From JAVVHH01 sp964235765 (GTDB taxonomy: Bacteria > Pseudomonadota > Alphaproteobacteria > Acetobacterales > Acetobacteraceae): a stretch of 64,000 bases of DNA. Positions within the stretch are counted from its first letter, which is position 1; every line of letters starts with the position of its first letter. This document shows positions 19,410-28,193 of this stretch, piece by piece. The position numbers were made by a program, and so were the translations under genes. The stretch spans positions 62,001 to 126,000 of the forward strand of contig CAXSDH010000001.1 of assembly GCA_964235765.1 (NCBI GenBank). The letters are read 5' to 3'. A model generated the notes under the pieces. It did no database searches. It had not been told where the DNA came from and saw nothing but the letters and a program-made list of their open reading frames with translations.

Positions 19410-20308
19410 TCCAGCGCCGTGCCGGTCGGGACCGGCGCGCCATGCAGCAGGGCGTCGGCCTCCATGGCGGCGCGGCCGGGGCGCTGCACGCGGAGCAGCC
19501 GCAGCGCACCTTCGCCGCAGGCGATCAGCAGCGTGCCGTCCAGCGTGGCGCCGGGCGGACCGTTGCCGGGTTCCGGGCGGGCGCGCAGCACCTTCAGGGT
19601 CTCGCCGCGCAAGGTCGTCCAGGCGCCGGGCCAGGGCAGCAGCCCGCGCACCTGACGGTCCAGCCGCATGGCGGTTCCAGTCCAGTCGAGCCGGCCATCA
19701 AGCCGCGTGAGCTTCGGGGCGAAGGTGACGCCTTCAGCGGGTTGCGGCGTAGCCAGCAGCGGCTCGGTGAGGGCCCGGAGCGCCAGGTGGGCGCCCAACT
19801 CGGCAAGCGTGTCGTGCAGTTCGGCCGCGGTCGTTTCCGGCTGGATGGGCACGGCCTGGCGCAATAGCATCGCCCCGGTGTCCAGCCCCGCATCCATCTG
19901 CATGATCGTGACGCCGGTCTCGGCGTCTCCGGCCAGCACCGCCGCCTGGATCGGCGCGGCGCCGCGCCACCGGGGCAGCAGGCTGGCGTGAACGTTCAGG
20001 CAGCCGCGCCGCGGGGCGTCCAGCATCGCCTGCGGAAGGATGAGCCCATAGGCGGCAACGACGGCGGCATCCAGGTCGAGCGCTGCGAAGGCCGCTTGGG
20101 CCGGCAGGTCGGCGCGCAGCCGGGCCGGGGTATGGACCGGCAGCCCTAGTCCGATCGCGGCGGCATGGACGGGGCATGGCGTTAGTGCCTGCCCCCGGCC
20201 GGCCGGCCGGGGCGGCTGGCAATACACGGCGACGACGCTGTGCGCGGCGTGCAGCGCAAGCAGGCTGGGCACCGCGAAGGCCGGGCTGCCCATGAAGGCA
20301 AGCCTCAC
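19406..20308 (-). CDS. fmt: Methionyl-tRNA formyltransferase
   Basis: The 300-residue enzyme formylates initiator Met-tRNA with 10-formyl-THF. The GTG start is supported by the standard beginning (R-L-A-F-M-G-S-P-A-F-A-V-P) and by GTGA overlap with the def stop; the frame is open upstream but that region codes for Def. The catalytic segment is visible as C-L-N-V-H-A-S-L-L-P-R-W-R-G-A-A-P-I, with the conserved Asn, His and later Asp. The C-terminal OB-like domain spans about 205-300. It is the functional counterpart of the adjacent peptide deformylase, in the common order def-fmt-truA. Confidence 0.96.
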   Translation of the reverse strand: MRLAFMGSPAFAVPSLLALHAAHSVVAVYCQPPRPAGRGQALTPCPVHAAAIGLGLPVHTPARLRADLPAQAAFAALDLDAAVVAAYGLILPQAMLDAPRRGCLNVHASLLPRWRGAAPIQAAVLAGDAETGVTIMQMDAGLDTGAMLLRQAVPIQPETTAAELHDTLAELGAHLALRALTEPLLATPQPAEGVTFAPKLTRLDGRLDWTGTAMRLDRQVRGLLPWPGAWTTLRGETLKVLRARPEPGNGPPGATLDGTLLIACGEGALRLLRVQRPGRAAMEADALLHGAPVPTGTALE

Positions 20309-20838
20309 GCCTGGGCTTTCTGCTTCAGGTCTTTGGCCAGCCGCCGCAAGATCATGTTGCGCTTCAGCGCCGAGAGGTGGTCCACGAACAGCACGCCGTC
20401 CAGGTGATCGACCTCGTGCTGCAAGCATGCTGCCAGGAGCCCCTCCGCCTCGATTTCCTGCGCGGCGCCGTGCTGGTTGCGGTATCGCACCTTCACCCGC
20501 GCCGGGCGCGAGACGTCCGCATATTGGCCCGGCAAGGAAAGGCAGCCCTCCTCGCGCGTCGCCCACTCCTCGCTGACGCCCACGATCTCCGGGTTGATGA
20601 GGTATATCGGCGCCGGCTTCTCATCCGGCATCAAGTCCACCACAGCGACGCGCAGGCCAACGCCGACCTGCGGCGCTGCGAGGCCGATGCCAGGCGCGGC
20701 ATACATGGTCGCCAGCAATTGCGGGAGCAGCGCACGCACCGCGTCCGCGTCGGCCGGGCCGGCCAGGCGGGTCTTGGCCCGCAGGATCGGGCTGGGCGGC
20801 CGCAAGATGGGTAGTGGGGCAGGGGCGTCGTCGTTCAT
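20305..20838 (-). CDS. def: Peptide deformylase
   Basis: The 177-residue iron/zinc hydrolase removes the formyl group from nascent proteins. The three signature motifs are intact: G-I-G-L-A-A-P-Q-V-G, E-G-C-L-S-L-P-G (metal Cys) and Q-H-E-V-D-H-L-D-G (two metal His and catalytic Glu). The ATG at 20838 was chosen because residues before it are not conserved and it gives the normal length; a short Pro-rich stretch precedes the P-I-L-R segment. First gene of the def-fmt-truA operon. Confidence 0.96.
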   Translation of the reverse strand: MNDDAPAPLPILRPPSPILRAKTRLAGPADADAVRALLPQLLATMYAAPGIGLAAPQVGVGLRVAVVDLMPDEKPAPIYLINPEIVGVSEEWATREEGCLSLPGQYADVSRPARVKVRYRNQHGAAQEIEAEGLLAACLQHEVDHLDGVLFVDHLSALKRNMILRRLAKDLKQKAQA

Positions 20839-20883
20839 CCCGGCCGATGTAGCGGGGCGCCGCGCCGCGTTCAATCGGCGGAC

Positions 20884-20911
20884 TTGCAACCGTGGCCCGT
20901 CCTGCCAACAT
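20884..20911 (+). promoter_or_regulatory. Possible RpoH-type heat-shock promoter for hsp20
   Basis: CTTGCAA (20883-20889) is followed after about 16 bases by CAACAT (20906-20911). This resembles the CTTG / CCAT-type RpoH promoter of Alphaproteobacteria. It lies in the 133-base region between def and hsp20, about 60 bases before the ATG. Weak pattern. Confidence 0.25.
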
Positions 20912-20971
20912 CGGGCATGCCGGGATGCCGTTGCGGGTCTCGGCCGCAGCTTCGCTCTGAGGAGGGGGCCT

Positions 20972-21445
20972 ATGACCACCCGAATGTTCACGTCTCCCAT
21001 GTTCTTGGGTTTCGACCACCTGGAGCAGGTGCTCGAGCGTGCGGCCAAGACATCGTCCGATGGCTATCCGCCGTACAATATCGAACAGACCGGCCCGAGC
21101 GGGCTGCGCATCACCTTGGCCGTTGCGGGGTTCACCATGGCCGACCTGCAGATTACGCAGGAGGACAACCAGTTGGTGATCCGCGGCCGGCAGTCCGACG
21201 AGCCGCCCGGCCGTGTCTACCTGCACCGGGGCATCGCCGCGCGGCAATTCCAGCGGGCTTTCGTGCTGGCGGAGGGGATCGAGGTCAAGGGCGCCTGGCT
21301 CGACAACGGCCTGCTGCACATCGACCTTGCGAAGCCCCAGCCTGAGATCCGGGTCAAGACGATCCAGATCGGCAAGCCCGATATCAGCAAGCCCGGCCCG
21401 GCGCCCGCGTCGCAAGTCGTCGACGGCACCTCCGAGCGCGAATAG
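20972..21445 (+). CDS. Small heat-shock protein, Hsp20/alpha-crystallin family
   Basis: The 157-residue ATP-independent chaperone holds unfolding proteins. The alpha-crystallin domain covers about 30-125. It includes the A-V-A-G-F segment, G-R-Q (IbpA-like strand) and the A-W-L-D-N-G-L-L pattern that matches the family's G-x-L strand. The C-terminal tail has I-x-I (I-Q-I) for oligomer contacts. GAGGGGG lies just upstream of the ATG. It is followed by a DUF1150 gene, a pairing often seen in Alphaproteobacteria. The sequence is closest in style to HspQ/IbpA-like class A small Hsps. Confidence 0.93.
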   Translation: MTTRMFTSPMFLGFDHLEQVLERAAKTSSDGYPPYNIEQTGPSGLRITLAVAGFTMADLQITQEDNQLVIRGRQSDEPPGRVYLHRGIAARQFQRAFVLAEGIEVKGAWLDNGLLHIDLAKPQPEIRVKTIQIGKPDISKPGPAPASQVVDGTSERE

Positions 21446-21557
21446 CGCGGCGCCTGCATCCAGGCAGGCGGTTCAGACGTATCATAATCGCAGTCAACTA
21501 TGCGGTCCGCCGTGGCGTTGCATTGCTAGACCATGGCTTTGCCGAGGAGACCAAATC

Positions 21558-21821
21558 ATGCGGATGAGTGGCTCGAGCCCGATCGACTTGGAGTCCAAGC
21601 CGGTCACAGGTGACGATGTGGATATCCGCAACCTTTCCCCGGCGCAGCTCATGCAGCTCGGCATGGCCGACATGGCCTACGTCAAGCCGGTATGGACGAA
21701 CGGCGCCCCGGCGTTTGCGATCTACGCCGCCGATGGGTCGCCGATGGCCATGGCAGCGGATTGCGAACTAGCGGTCGCTGCGATCGTCCAGCATGAGATG
21801 CGTCCGGTCCTGGTGCACTGA
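21558..21821 (+). CDS. DUF1150 family protein
   Basis: The 87-residue protein has the DUF1150 pattern: L-x-x-L-G (L-M-Q-L-G), then A-Y-V-K-P-V, an A-I-Y-A-A-D-G beta hairpin and a C-terminal H-E-M-R-P-V-L-V-H. The family is small, alphaproteobacterial and without known function, commonly next to an hsp20 gene as here. GAGGAGA precedes the ATG. The 112 bases between it and hsp20 contain an AT-rich patch (TATCATAATC, 21480-21489) that could hold its own promoter. It converges on hpf with a 17-base gap. Confidence 0.88.
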   Translation: MRMSGSSPIDLESKPVTGDDVDIRNLSPAQLMQLGMADMAYVKPVWTNGAPAFAIYAADGSPMAMAADCELAVAAIVQHEMRPVLVH

Positions 21822-21838
21822 ACGGCTCGGCACGCAGC

Positions 21839-22429
21839 CTACTTCGAGGCGGTTGGATCGATCCAGCCGATATTGCCGTCCAGCCGCCGGTACACCACGT
21901 TCAACTCCGACGTCGCGCTGTTGCGGAACATCAGCAGTTGCTGGTCGGCGAGGTCCATCCGCATCACGGCTTCACCTACCGACAGGACGTTGATCTCCGC
22001 CGGGCTCTCGGCGATGACGGTCGCAAAGGCCGGCGTTTCGCTCCGCTGCTCGCCGTTCGCCGGCCCCGCCTCTTCCTCGTGGCGCAACACGTATTGGCGA
22101 GCAGCCTCCGGGCGGGCGCGGTTCGCCAGGTCGCGCGCATGCTCGTTGACCCGGCGGCGATAGCGGCGCAGCCGCTTGGCGATGTGCTCGGCCGCATCGT
22201 CGAAGGCGCTATGCGCATCGCCTGCCTCGCCTTCGCCGCGAAGGGTGAGGCCGCGGCCGGCATGGACGTTGATGTCGCACGTAAAAAAACTGCGGGCGCG
22301 GCTGAAGGTGACGTTAGCTTCCTGCGCGCCATCGAAATACTTGCCGGTGATCAGATCCAACTGCTCGGCCACCCGCACGCGCAACGCGTCCGAGAGTTCA
22401 ACCTGCTTGCCCGACACCGTGATGTGCAT
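21839..22429 (-). CDS. hpf: Ribosome hibernation-promoting factor, long form
   Basis: The 196-residue protein stabilises inactive 100S ribosomes under starvation. The N-terminal RaiA/YfiA domain spans about 1-105, with the D-A-L-R start, S-R-A-R-S-F-F strand and a basic helix near residue 85. A flexible linker leads to the C-terminal dimerisation domain (about 135-196: I-N-V-L-S-V-G-E-A-V-M-R-M-D). This long architecture dimerises ribosomes without RMF. The M-H-I-T-V-S-G start (22429) matches the family; a start 9 codons earlier is possible. It lies 59 bases after rpoN, the usual alphaproteobacterial order. Confidence 0.94.
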   Translation of the reverse strand: MHITVSGKQVELSDALRVRVAEQLDLITGKYFDGAQEANVTFSRARSFFTCDINVHAGRGLTLRGEGEAGDAHSAFDDAAEHIAKRLRRYRRRVNEHARDLANRARPEAARQYVLRHEEEAGPANGEQRSETPAFATVIAESPAEINVLSVGEAVMRMDLADQQLLMFRNSATSELNVVYRRLDGNIGWIDPTASK

Positions 22430-22488
22430 GCGCTTATCCCCACGACCATTGTTCAATTTGGCTCATTCGCCGATGCCGGGCCCGCTGT

Positions 22489-23958
22489 TTAGGCCGGCAT
22501 TGCCTTCTCCCGTTTGCGCTGCACCGAGCTGGGGATGCGCAGCGCTTCGCGGTATTTGGCCACGGTCCTGCGGGCAATGTCCACGCCTTCCCTGCGCAGG
22601 GCTGACACAATAGCGTCGTCGGACAGCACCTCCACTGGGTCTTCGGCGCCGACCAAGGCGCGGATGCGGTGGCGGACCGCCTCCGCGCTGTGGCTTTCGC
22701 CGCCATGCACCGCGTTGATGGCGGTGGTGAAGAAGTACTTCAGTTCGAACACGCCCCGGGGCGTGGCGATGTATTTGTTGGCCGTCACCCGGCTCACGGT
22801 ACTCTCGTGCATCTCCACCGCCCCCGCCACGTCGCGCAGGATCAACGGCCGGAGATGCCCGACGCCGCCGCTGAAGAAGCCGCTCTGCTGGCGCACCACT
22901 TCGGCCGCCACCTTCAAGATCGTGTTGGCACGCTGCTGCAAGGACTTGACCAGCCAATTCGCGCTGGAGAGGTTTTCGCCGAGGAAGCTCCGCTCCTCTC
23001 GACCGGCACGGGCGCTCACGCGGGCGTGATAGGCTTCGTTGACCAGCACGCGCGGCATCGTCTCCGGGTTCAGCTCCAGCAGCCATTCGCCATTCGGCAA
23101 CGCCCGCATCAGCACGTCGGGAATGACCTGGTACAACGGGCCCGCATCGAACCCGGCGCCCGGCTTGGGGTCGAGCTGCCGCACCTCGGCGATCATCTCC
23201 GCCAGGTCCTCGGCGTCCACGCCGCACAATTGCATGAGGGCGCGCAGGTCGCGCCGGGCGAGCAGCTCGAGGTTGTCCAGCAAGGCTTCCATCGCGGGAT
23301 CGAGCCGGTTGCGGTCGGCGAGCTGGGCGGCGAGGCACGCGCGAAGGTCGGGGGCGAACAGGCCCGGCGGGTCGAAGCGCATCATGCGGGCGCGGACCTG
23401 GTCCACCCGGGCCTCCTCCACCACGAGCGCCGCAGCCAACTCCTGGTTGCTGGTCGCCACGCGCCCGGCCGGGTCCATCAAGGCGATCAGGTGTGCGCCG
23501 ATCAGGCGGTCGCCGTGGTCGCTGAAGGTGAGGCGCATCTGCTCGCCCAAGTGGGTGCGCAGGTTGCGGGGTGCGGCGACCAGGTCGTCGATGCCGCGAT
23601 CGTCCATGTCGTCCCGCCCGCCGCGGGAGGCCGTTCCCTGAAAGCCATCGGCGGCGCCGCCCGCGTCGAAGCTGTTGGAATGATCGGCCTCTACGGCGTC
23701 CGGCAGCTTCTCGCGGCGCAACAGGGCCACCGCGTCGAGTTCGGACAGGCCTTCCGAGCGCTGGTCCGGCGCCGGCAATTCGGGGATCACATCCGCCCGC
23801 TCGTCCCTTTCGAGCAAGGGGTTGCGCTCCAGCTCCTCCTCGACGAAGGCGGCGGCCTCGAGATTGGTGAATTGCAGCAGTTTGATGGCCTGACGCAGTT
23901 GCGGCGTCATCACCAAGGATTGCGTCTGCCGGAACTCTAGCCGTGGACCCATCGCCAT
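22489..23958 (-). CDS. rpoN: RNA polymerase sigma-54 factor
   Basis: The 489-residue sigma factor directs polymerase to GG/GC (-24/-12) promoters that need enhancer-binding ATPases. Region I is the Gln/Leu-rich start with L-V-M-T-P-Q-L and L-L-Q-F-T. An acidic region II follows, then core-binding (about 130-320) and DNA-binding domains. The RpoN box A-R-R-T-V-A-K-Y-R-E lies at 462-471. The gene follows lptB by 9 bases and precedes hpf, a conserved context. Regulation of nitrogen metabolism, including gltBD, would be an expected but unproven link. Confidence 0.97.
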   Translation of the reverse strand: MAMGPRLEFRQTQSLVMTPQLRQAIKLLQFTNLEAAAFVEEELERNPLLERDERADVIPELPAPDQRSEGLSELDAVALLRREKLPDAVEADHSNSFDAGGAADGFQGTASRGGRDDMDDRGIDDLVAAPRNLRTHLGEQMRLTFSDHGDRLIGAHLIALMDPAGRVATSNQELAAALVVEEARVDQVRARMMRFDPPGLFAPDLRACLAAQLADRNRLDPAMEALLDNLELLARRDLRALMQLCGVDAEDLAEMIAEVRQLDPKPGAGFDAGPLYQVIPDVLMRALPNGEWLLELNPETMPRVLVNEAYHARVSARAGREERSFLGENLSSANWLVKSLQQRANTILKVAAEVVRQQSGFFSGGVGHLRPLILRDVAGAVEMHESTVSRVTANKYIATPRGVFELKYFFTTAINAVHGGESHSAEAVRHRIRALVGAEDPVEVLSDDAIVSALRREGVDIARRTVAKYREALRIPSSVQRKREKAMPA

Positions 23959-23967
23959 GGGGGCAGA

Positions 23968-24747
23968 CTACAGGCTAAACCTTTCACCAAGATAGACGCG
24001 GCGCACGTCCTCGTGGGCGACCACCTCGTGGGGAGCGCCTTCCATCAGCACCTGGCCATCGTGCATGATATAGGCACGGTCGATGATTTCCAGCGTCTCG
24101 CGCACGTTGTGATCGGTGATCAGCACGCCGATGCCGCGGTCCTTCAAGTGCGCCACCAGGTCGCGGATTTCACCTACGGCGATCGGGTCGATGCCCGCCA
24201 GCGGCTCGTCGAGCAGGATGTAGTTGGGCTGCGTGGCGAGCGCTCGGGCGATCTCGACCCGGCGGCGCTCCCCCCCCGACAGGGCCAATGCCGGCGTGCG
24301 GCGCAGATGGCCGATGCCGAACTCGGCCAGCAACTCGTCGAGCATCAGGTCGCGCCGGTCCGGATCGGGCTCGATGACTTCGAGGGTCGCCATGATGTTG
24401 CGTTCCACGTTGAGGCCCCGGAACACGCTGGCCTCCTGCGGGAGATAGCCGATGCCGAGCCGGGCGCGGCGATACATCGGCAGTCCGGTGATGTCGTGGC
24501 CATCCAGGCTAATGGTGCCCGCGTCGGGGCGGACCAGGCCCACGATCATGTAGAACGTGGTGGTTTTGCCGGCGCCGTTTGGGCCCAGCAGGCCGACGGC
24601 CTCGCCGCGCCGCACGTTGATGGTCACGTTCTGCACCACGGAGCGCTTCTTATACGTTTTGCCGACGGCCGTGGCGCTCAGGCCGTTGCCGCCAGGATCG
24701 CCCGGGGGTGCCCGAAGCGGTCCGCCGATGTCTTGCGGGCGGCTCAC
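23968..24747 (-). CDS. lptB: LPS export ABC transporter ATPase LptB
   Basis: The 259-residue ATPase powers extraction of lipopolysaccharide from the inner membrane through LptFG and LptC. It shows Walker A G-P-N-G-A-G-K-T-T, the Q-loop, the signature L-S-G-G-E-R-R-R-V, Walker B I-L-L-D-E-P and the D-H-N-V-R-E-T switch region. The C-terminus V-Y-L-G-E-R-F is diagnostic of LptB. The start is GTG, overlapping the lptA stop (GTGA). An N-terminal extension of about 25 residues precedes the ABC core. LptFG are not in the window. Confidence 0.96.
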   Translation of the reverse strand: MSRPQDIGGPLRAPPGDPGGNGLSATAVGKTYKKRSVVQNVTINVRRGEAVGLLGPNGAGKTTTFYMIVGLVRPDAGTISLDGHDITGLPMYRRARLGIGYLPQEASVFRGLNVERNIMATLEVIEPDPDRRDLMLDELLAEFGIGHLRRTPALALSGGERRRVEIARALATQPNYILLDEPLAGIDPIAVGEIRDLVAHLKDRGIGVLITDHNVRETLEIIDRAYIMHDGQVLMEGAPHEVVAHEDVRRVYLGERFSL

Positions 24748-25733
24748 TTCTTGCGCGCGGCCGAGGGGGTGCCGGGCGTATTCAGCCCGGCGTCGCTCGG
24801 CGCCACCAGGCCCTGCACGCGCCCGCCGGGGTTGCGCACCATGGTGGAGATGCCCGTGCGCATGTTCACCAAGGCCTCGTCGCCGTTGAGCTGGTTCTGC
24901 CCGCGGGTGATGCGGACATTGCCGGCGATGCGGGCGATCCCGCTATCGGCCACATAGACTGCTCGCGCGCCGCGGATGGTCTCGGTGGCGGTCCTGACCT
25001 CGACGTTGCCGAACCCCTCGACGCGCTGCAGCTTGCCGGACCCGCCAGCCAGGCCGCCGCCGGGCGGGGCCGCGGCTTTCGGCGGCGGCGCCTTGGGCGG
25101 GGCGGCTCCGGCGGGGGCGGCTCCGGGGGCGGGGGCTCCGGGGGGGGCTTCGGTGTAGCCCACCAGCACGTCGCCCGAGAGCCGCCTACCATCGGTCGTG
25201 GTCACCGTGGCCAGGCCGCGGCCGACTGCCATGTGCTTCTGCGACCAGTATTCCATCGTGTCCCGCGCGGTCAGGACCTGCTGCGGCGTGGTCAGCGTCA
25301 GCGCGCCGCCGGTCAGCAGCAGCACGGCCTGATCGATGTCGTAGGTGGCGCGGTCGGCGACGGCCAGGTCGGTCGCGGTGAATATCTTGACGTTGCCCTC
25401 CGCCTCGAGGCGGTAGATTTCGTTGCTGCCGGTATCGGCAGCGCCTGGTGGCGTTGCGGGCGGCGTGGCCGCTGGCGCCACCGCGGCGGGGGCCCCGGCC
25501 TTGCGGCGATAGCGGGCGATCAGGCGGTCGGCCGTCACCGTCACGTCCCCGCGCACGGCCCGTGCGTTGCCGCGGGCGATGATCATCTGCTCGTTCTGCC
25601 GCCACTCCATGCCATCGCTGGCGGTCACCTCGACCGGGCCACCCTTCGACAGGTCGAGGCCCTGCGCCACCGCAGGCGTCGCGAGAGGCGTCGGGAGCGC
25701 GAGCCACAAGGCCGCGAGGAGCGCCCGGCGCAC
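24744..25733 (-). CDS. lptA: Periplasmic LPS transport protein LptA (OstA family)
   Basis: The 329-residue protein bridges LPS across the periplasm. A GTG start (sharing a base with the lptC stop, TAGTG) opens an Ala/Leu signal peptide ending near A-V-A-Q. OstA/LptA repeats follow, in which paired segments read like G-N-A-R-A-V-R-G and G-N-V-K-I-F, then a second set near 230-290 (G-N-V-R-I-T-R-G). Two low-complexity Pro/Ala inserts (about 85-100 and 190-225) make it longer than the 180-residue E. coli protein. The frame is open far upstream but that part overlaps lptC. Confidence 0.88.
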   Translation of the reverse strand: MRRALLAALWLALPTPLATPAVAQGLDLSKGGPVEVTASDGMEWRQNEQMIIARGNARAVRGDVTVTADRLIARYRRKAGAPAAVAPAATPPATPPGAADTGSNEIYRLEAEGNVKIFTATDLAVADRATYDIDQAVLLLTGGALTLTTPQQVLTARDTMEYWSQKHMAVGRGLATVTTTDGRRLSGDVLVGYTEAPPGAPAPGAAPAGAAPPKAPPPKAAAPPGGGLAGGSGKLQRVEGFGNVEVRTATETIRGARAVYVADSGIARIAGNVRITRGQNQLNGDEALVNMRTGISTMVRNPGGRVQGLVAPSDAGLNTPGTPSAARKK

Positions 25734-26467
25734 TACTTGCCGCCGCCGTTGATGATCAGCCGTGCCGGCCCTTGGAATTGCACGGCGGCGCCCTTGTCGA
25801 TCAAGGTGAAGCCCTGCGCGTCCAACACGCCGAATGGGCCTTCGGCATGCGTCTGGTCGCTGCTGGCCGCCGCGCCCTGCTTCATGTCGACCGCGGCCGT
25901 CTGGGTGCGCATCACGGTGCCGTCGTCGCGGTACAGGACGACGTCCTTGGACAGGTCGAGCTGGCCTTCGTGCTGGATGTAGACGCCTTCCAGCGCCTGG
26001 ACCATCACCCAACTCCCGCTCTCCGTCACGAGATCGCCTTTGGGCACCGTAAGTTCGATGCGCGACGGCCCGTCCTGGTTGGCCCAATCCGCCGTCAGCG
26101 TATAGGGCCGCCCGCGCTCGTCCACGCCGCGGTAATGCGGGTCGCGCATCCGGCCGGTGTCGGGCTCGACGGAGAAGGCGCGGCGAAACGCGACGCGGCC
26201 CTGCTCCTTGACCCGGGCGAGCTCGGGCCAGATGGCGATCGAGCCCAGCAACGCGACCGCCAGCAGCGGCAGCGCAAGCTTGGTGAGCGTGACGGTGAAG
26301 CGGCGAGCCGCGATGTTGCGGGCGGTCGGCGCGCGGCGGACCCGGCTCGGGCCGGTGGCAAGCAACCGTTCGGCGGTGCGCGGGCCGCGTGGCGGCGCCC
26401 GGGAGGCCGGAGCCTGGGAAACAGGAGCCTGGGAAACAGGAGCCTGGGAAACAGGAGCCAAGCTCAT
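25733..26467 (-). CDS. lptC: LPS export protein LptC
   Basis: The 244-residue protein anchors the LptA bridge to LptBFG. A single transmembrane helix (about 60-80) follows a cytoplasmic N-terminus, and the rest is the periplasmic beta-jellyroll (DUF1239/LptC) with D-x-x-G-R-P-Y-T-L-T-A near residue 120. The ATG overlaps the kdsD stop. The first 20 residues are a tandem A-P-V-S-Q repeat created by a 15-base repeat in the DNA, an odd extension not part of the LptC fold. Initiation further in cannot be excluded. Confidence 0.88.
   Translation of the reverse strand: MSLAPVSQAPVSQAPVSQAPASRAPPRGPRTAERLLATGPSRVRRAPTARNIAARRFTVTLTKLALPLLAVALLGSIAIWPELARVKEQGRVAFRRAFSVEPDTGRMRDPHYRGVDERGRPYTLTADWANQDGPSRIELTVPKGDLVTESGSWVMVQALEGVYIQHEGQLDLSKDVVLYRDDGTVMRTQTAAVDMKQGAAASSDQTHAEGPFGVLDAQGFTLIDKGAAVQFQGPARLIINGGGK
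26409..26459. repeat. 15-base tandem repeat in the lptC 5' end
   Basis: The unit GGAGCCTGGGAAACA occurs three times perfectly (26409-26423, 26424-26438, 26439-26453) plus 6 bases. Read on the coding strand it encodes A-P-V-S-Q repeated at the LptC N-terminus. The unit is a multiple of 3, so copy-number changes keep the frame. Confidence 0.95.
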
Positions 26468-27450
26468 GCCACACCGGCGCGGAGCAGGTCGTGCACATGC
26501 AGGATGCCGACCGGGCGGCCGTCCGCGTCGAGCACGAACAAACTGGTGACCGGGCGCGAGCCGAGGTTCATCGCCCGTAGCGCGTCGGCGGCGAGGGCGT
26601 GGGCGGCGATGGTGCGGGGGGCCGGGTTCATCACGTCCTGCACTCTACGGTGCAGGAGGTCGGGCCCCATGGCCCGGCGCAAGTCGCCATCCGTCAGCAC
26701 GCCCGCCAGCCGCCCGTCCGCGTGCAGCGCGCCCAGGCAACCGAAGCCCTTGCCGGTCATCAGCAGCAAGGCACGGTCCATCGTCAGGTCGAGCGGGGCG
26801 AGCGGCACCGCCTCGCCCCGGTGCATGAGGTCCGACACGCGCCGCAGCTGCGCGCCCAGCTTGCCGCCGGGATGGAAGGTGGAGAAGTCGGTCGCGGTGA
26901 AGCCGCGCCGGGTCAGCAAGGCGACGGCCAGCGCGTCCCCGAGCCCCAGTTGCATCGTGGTGCTGGTGGTTGGCGCCGAGGTGGCGGCGCAGGCCTCCGG
27001 CGCGGGCGGCAGGGCCAGCACGACGTCGGCGGCGCGGGCCAAGGTGGAGGCGGGGCGCCCGGTGATGGCGACCAGCGGCAGGCCGAACCGGCGGGCGTGG
27101 CCCACGAGGTCGGCCAGCTCCGCCGTCTCGCCGCTGTTGGAGAGCGCCAGCACGACGTCGCCGGCCAGGATCATGCCAAGGTCGCCATGCGACGCCTCCG
27201 CCGGATGGACGAACAGGGAGGGCGTGCCGGTGGACGCGAAGGTGGCGGCGATCTTGCGCCCGATATGGCCGGACTTGCCCATGCCGGACACCACGACCCG
27301 GCCCGTGCAGGCAGCCAGCCGGTCCACCGCCTGGGTGAAGTTGCCGTCCAGCGCGGCCGACAGAGCCCGCAGCCCGGCGGCTTCCGCGGCCAGGACAGCC
27401 TGTGCGACGCCCACGTCGGACGTCCGTTCGAGGGCGAGCGCTGCGATCAT
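26464..27450 (-). CDS. kdsD: Arabinose-5-phosphate isomerase (KpsF/GutQ family)
   Basis: The 328-residue enzyme converts ribulose-5-phosphate to arabinose-5-phosphate, first step of Kdo synthesis for lipopolysaccharide. It has an N-terminal SIS domain (about 35-180: G-M-G-K-S-G-H-I-G and S-N-S-G-E-T) and two C-terminal CBS domains (about 205-265 and 270-328). The genes downstream (lptC, lptA, lptB) export the LPS it helps to build. Its stop overlaps the lptC start. It lies 73 bases after rnd. Confidence 0.94.
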   Translation of the reverse strand: MIAALALERTSDVGVAQAVLAAEAAGLRALSAALDGNFTQAVDRLAACTGRVVVSGMGKSGHIGRKIAATFASTGTPSLFVHPAEASHGDLGMILAGDVVLALSNSGETAELADLVGHARRFGLPLVAITGRPASTLARAADVVLALPPAPEACAATSAPTTSTTMQLGLGDALAVALLTRRGFTATDFSTFHPGGKLGAQLRRVSDLMHRGEAVPLAPLDLTMDRALLLMTGKGFGCLGALHADGRLAGVLTDGDLRRAMGPDLLHRRVQDVMNPAPRTIAAHALAADALRAMNLGSRPVTSLFVLDADGRPVGILHVHDLLRAGVA

Positions 27451-27523
27451 CCCGTCCTTGTATGGGCAGCCCGGCCGGCCGGGTCAACAAACGCCCGGTT
27501 GCGGTTGATACGGGAACCAGTGG

Positions 27524-28174
27524 TCAGTGCGCGAAGATGTCCGGCGTTTCGTAGCCGAGCAGGTCCAGGCGGCAGCGGGCCGGCAGGAAGGCGAAGCAGT
27601 CCTCGGCCAGCGCGAGCCGGCCTTCGCGGATCAGCAAGGCCTCCAGCCGGGCCCAGAGCGCATGCAGATAGAGCACGTCGGAGGCGGCGTAGGCCAACTG
27701 CTCCGGGCTCAGCTCGGGGGAGCCCCAGTCGGAGGTCTGCTGCTGCTTGGACACCTCGACGCCCACCAGTTCGCGGCAGAGGTCCTTGAGGCCGTGACGG
27801 TCGGTGAAGGTCCGCACCAGCTTGGCGGCGATCTTGGTGCATTTCACCGGGGCTACGGTGATGCCGAGCGCCTGCTGCAGCACGGCGACGTCGAAGCGGG
27901 CGAAGTGCATGAGCTTGACGACGGCCGGGTCGGCCATGAGCCGGGCAAGGTTCGGCGCGTCGTAGCCGCGGCCGCCGAGGCTGGGAGGGATGAGCTGCAC
28001 GAGGTGTGCGACGCCGTCGCCGGACGACACCTGCACCAGGCAGAGCCGGTCCCGATGCGGGTTCAGGCCCATGGTCTCGGTATCGACGGCGATCACTGGC
28101 CCCAGCTCGAGGCCTTCCGGCAAGTCGTGCCGGTGCAGATGGATGGTACCGTTGTGCTGAAACTGCGTCGTCAC
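27524..28174 (-). CDS. rnd: Ribonuclease D, short alphaproteobacterial form
   Basis: The 216-residue DEDD-type 3'-5' exonuclease trims tRNA and other RNA 3' ends. The four acidic ligands are visible in D-T-E (A-V-D-T-E-T-M-G), the R-F-D-V helix and the Y-A-A-S-D motif (DEDDy). The C-terminal HRDC domains of E. coli RNase D are absent, as is usual in this class. It starts 19 bases after the 3' end of a tRNA-Leu gene on the same strand, so its transcript may begin at the tRNA promoter and the enzyme could help mature that tRNA (inference). Confidence 0.92.
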   Translation of the reverse strand: MTTQFQHNGTIHLHRHDLPEGLELGPVIAVDTETMGLNPHRDRLCLVQVSSGDGVAHLVQLIPPSLGGRGYDAPNLARLMADPAVVKLMHFARFDVAVLQQALGITVAPVKCTKIAAKLVRTFTDRHGLKDLCRELVGVEVSKQQQTSDWGSPELSPEQLAYAASDVLYLHALWARLEALLIREGRLALAEDCFAFLPARCRLDLLGYETPDIFAH

Positions 28175-28193
28175 GGTTCGCCGATCACGGAGG

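Noticed and set aside
26409..26459. CRISPR array
   Set aside because: Repeat units are 15 bases and directly adjacent without spacers; it is an in-frame tandem repeat in lptC. No other spaced repeats were seen.
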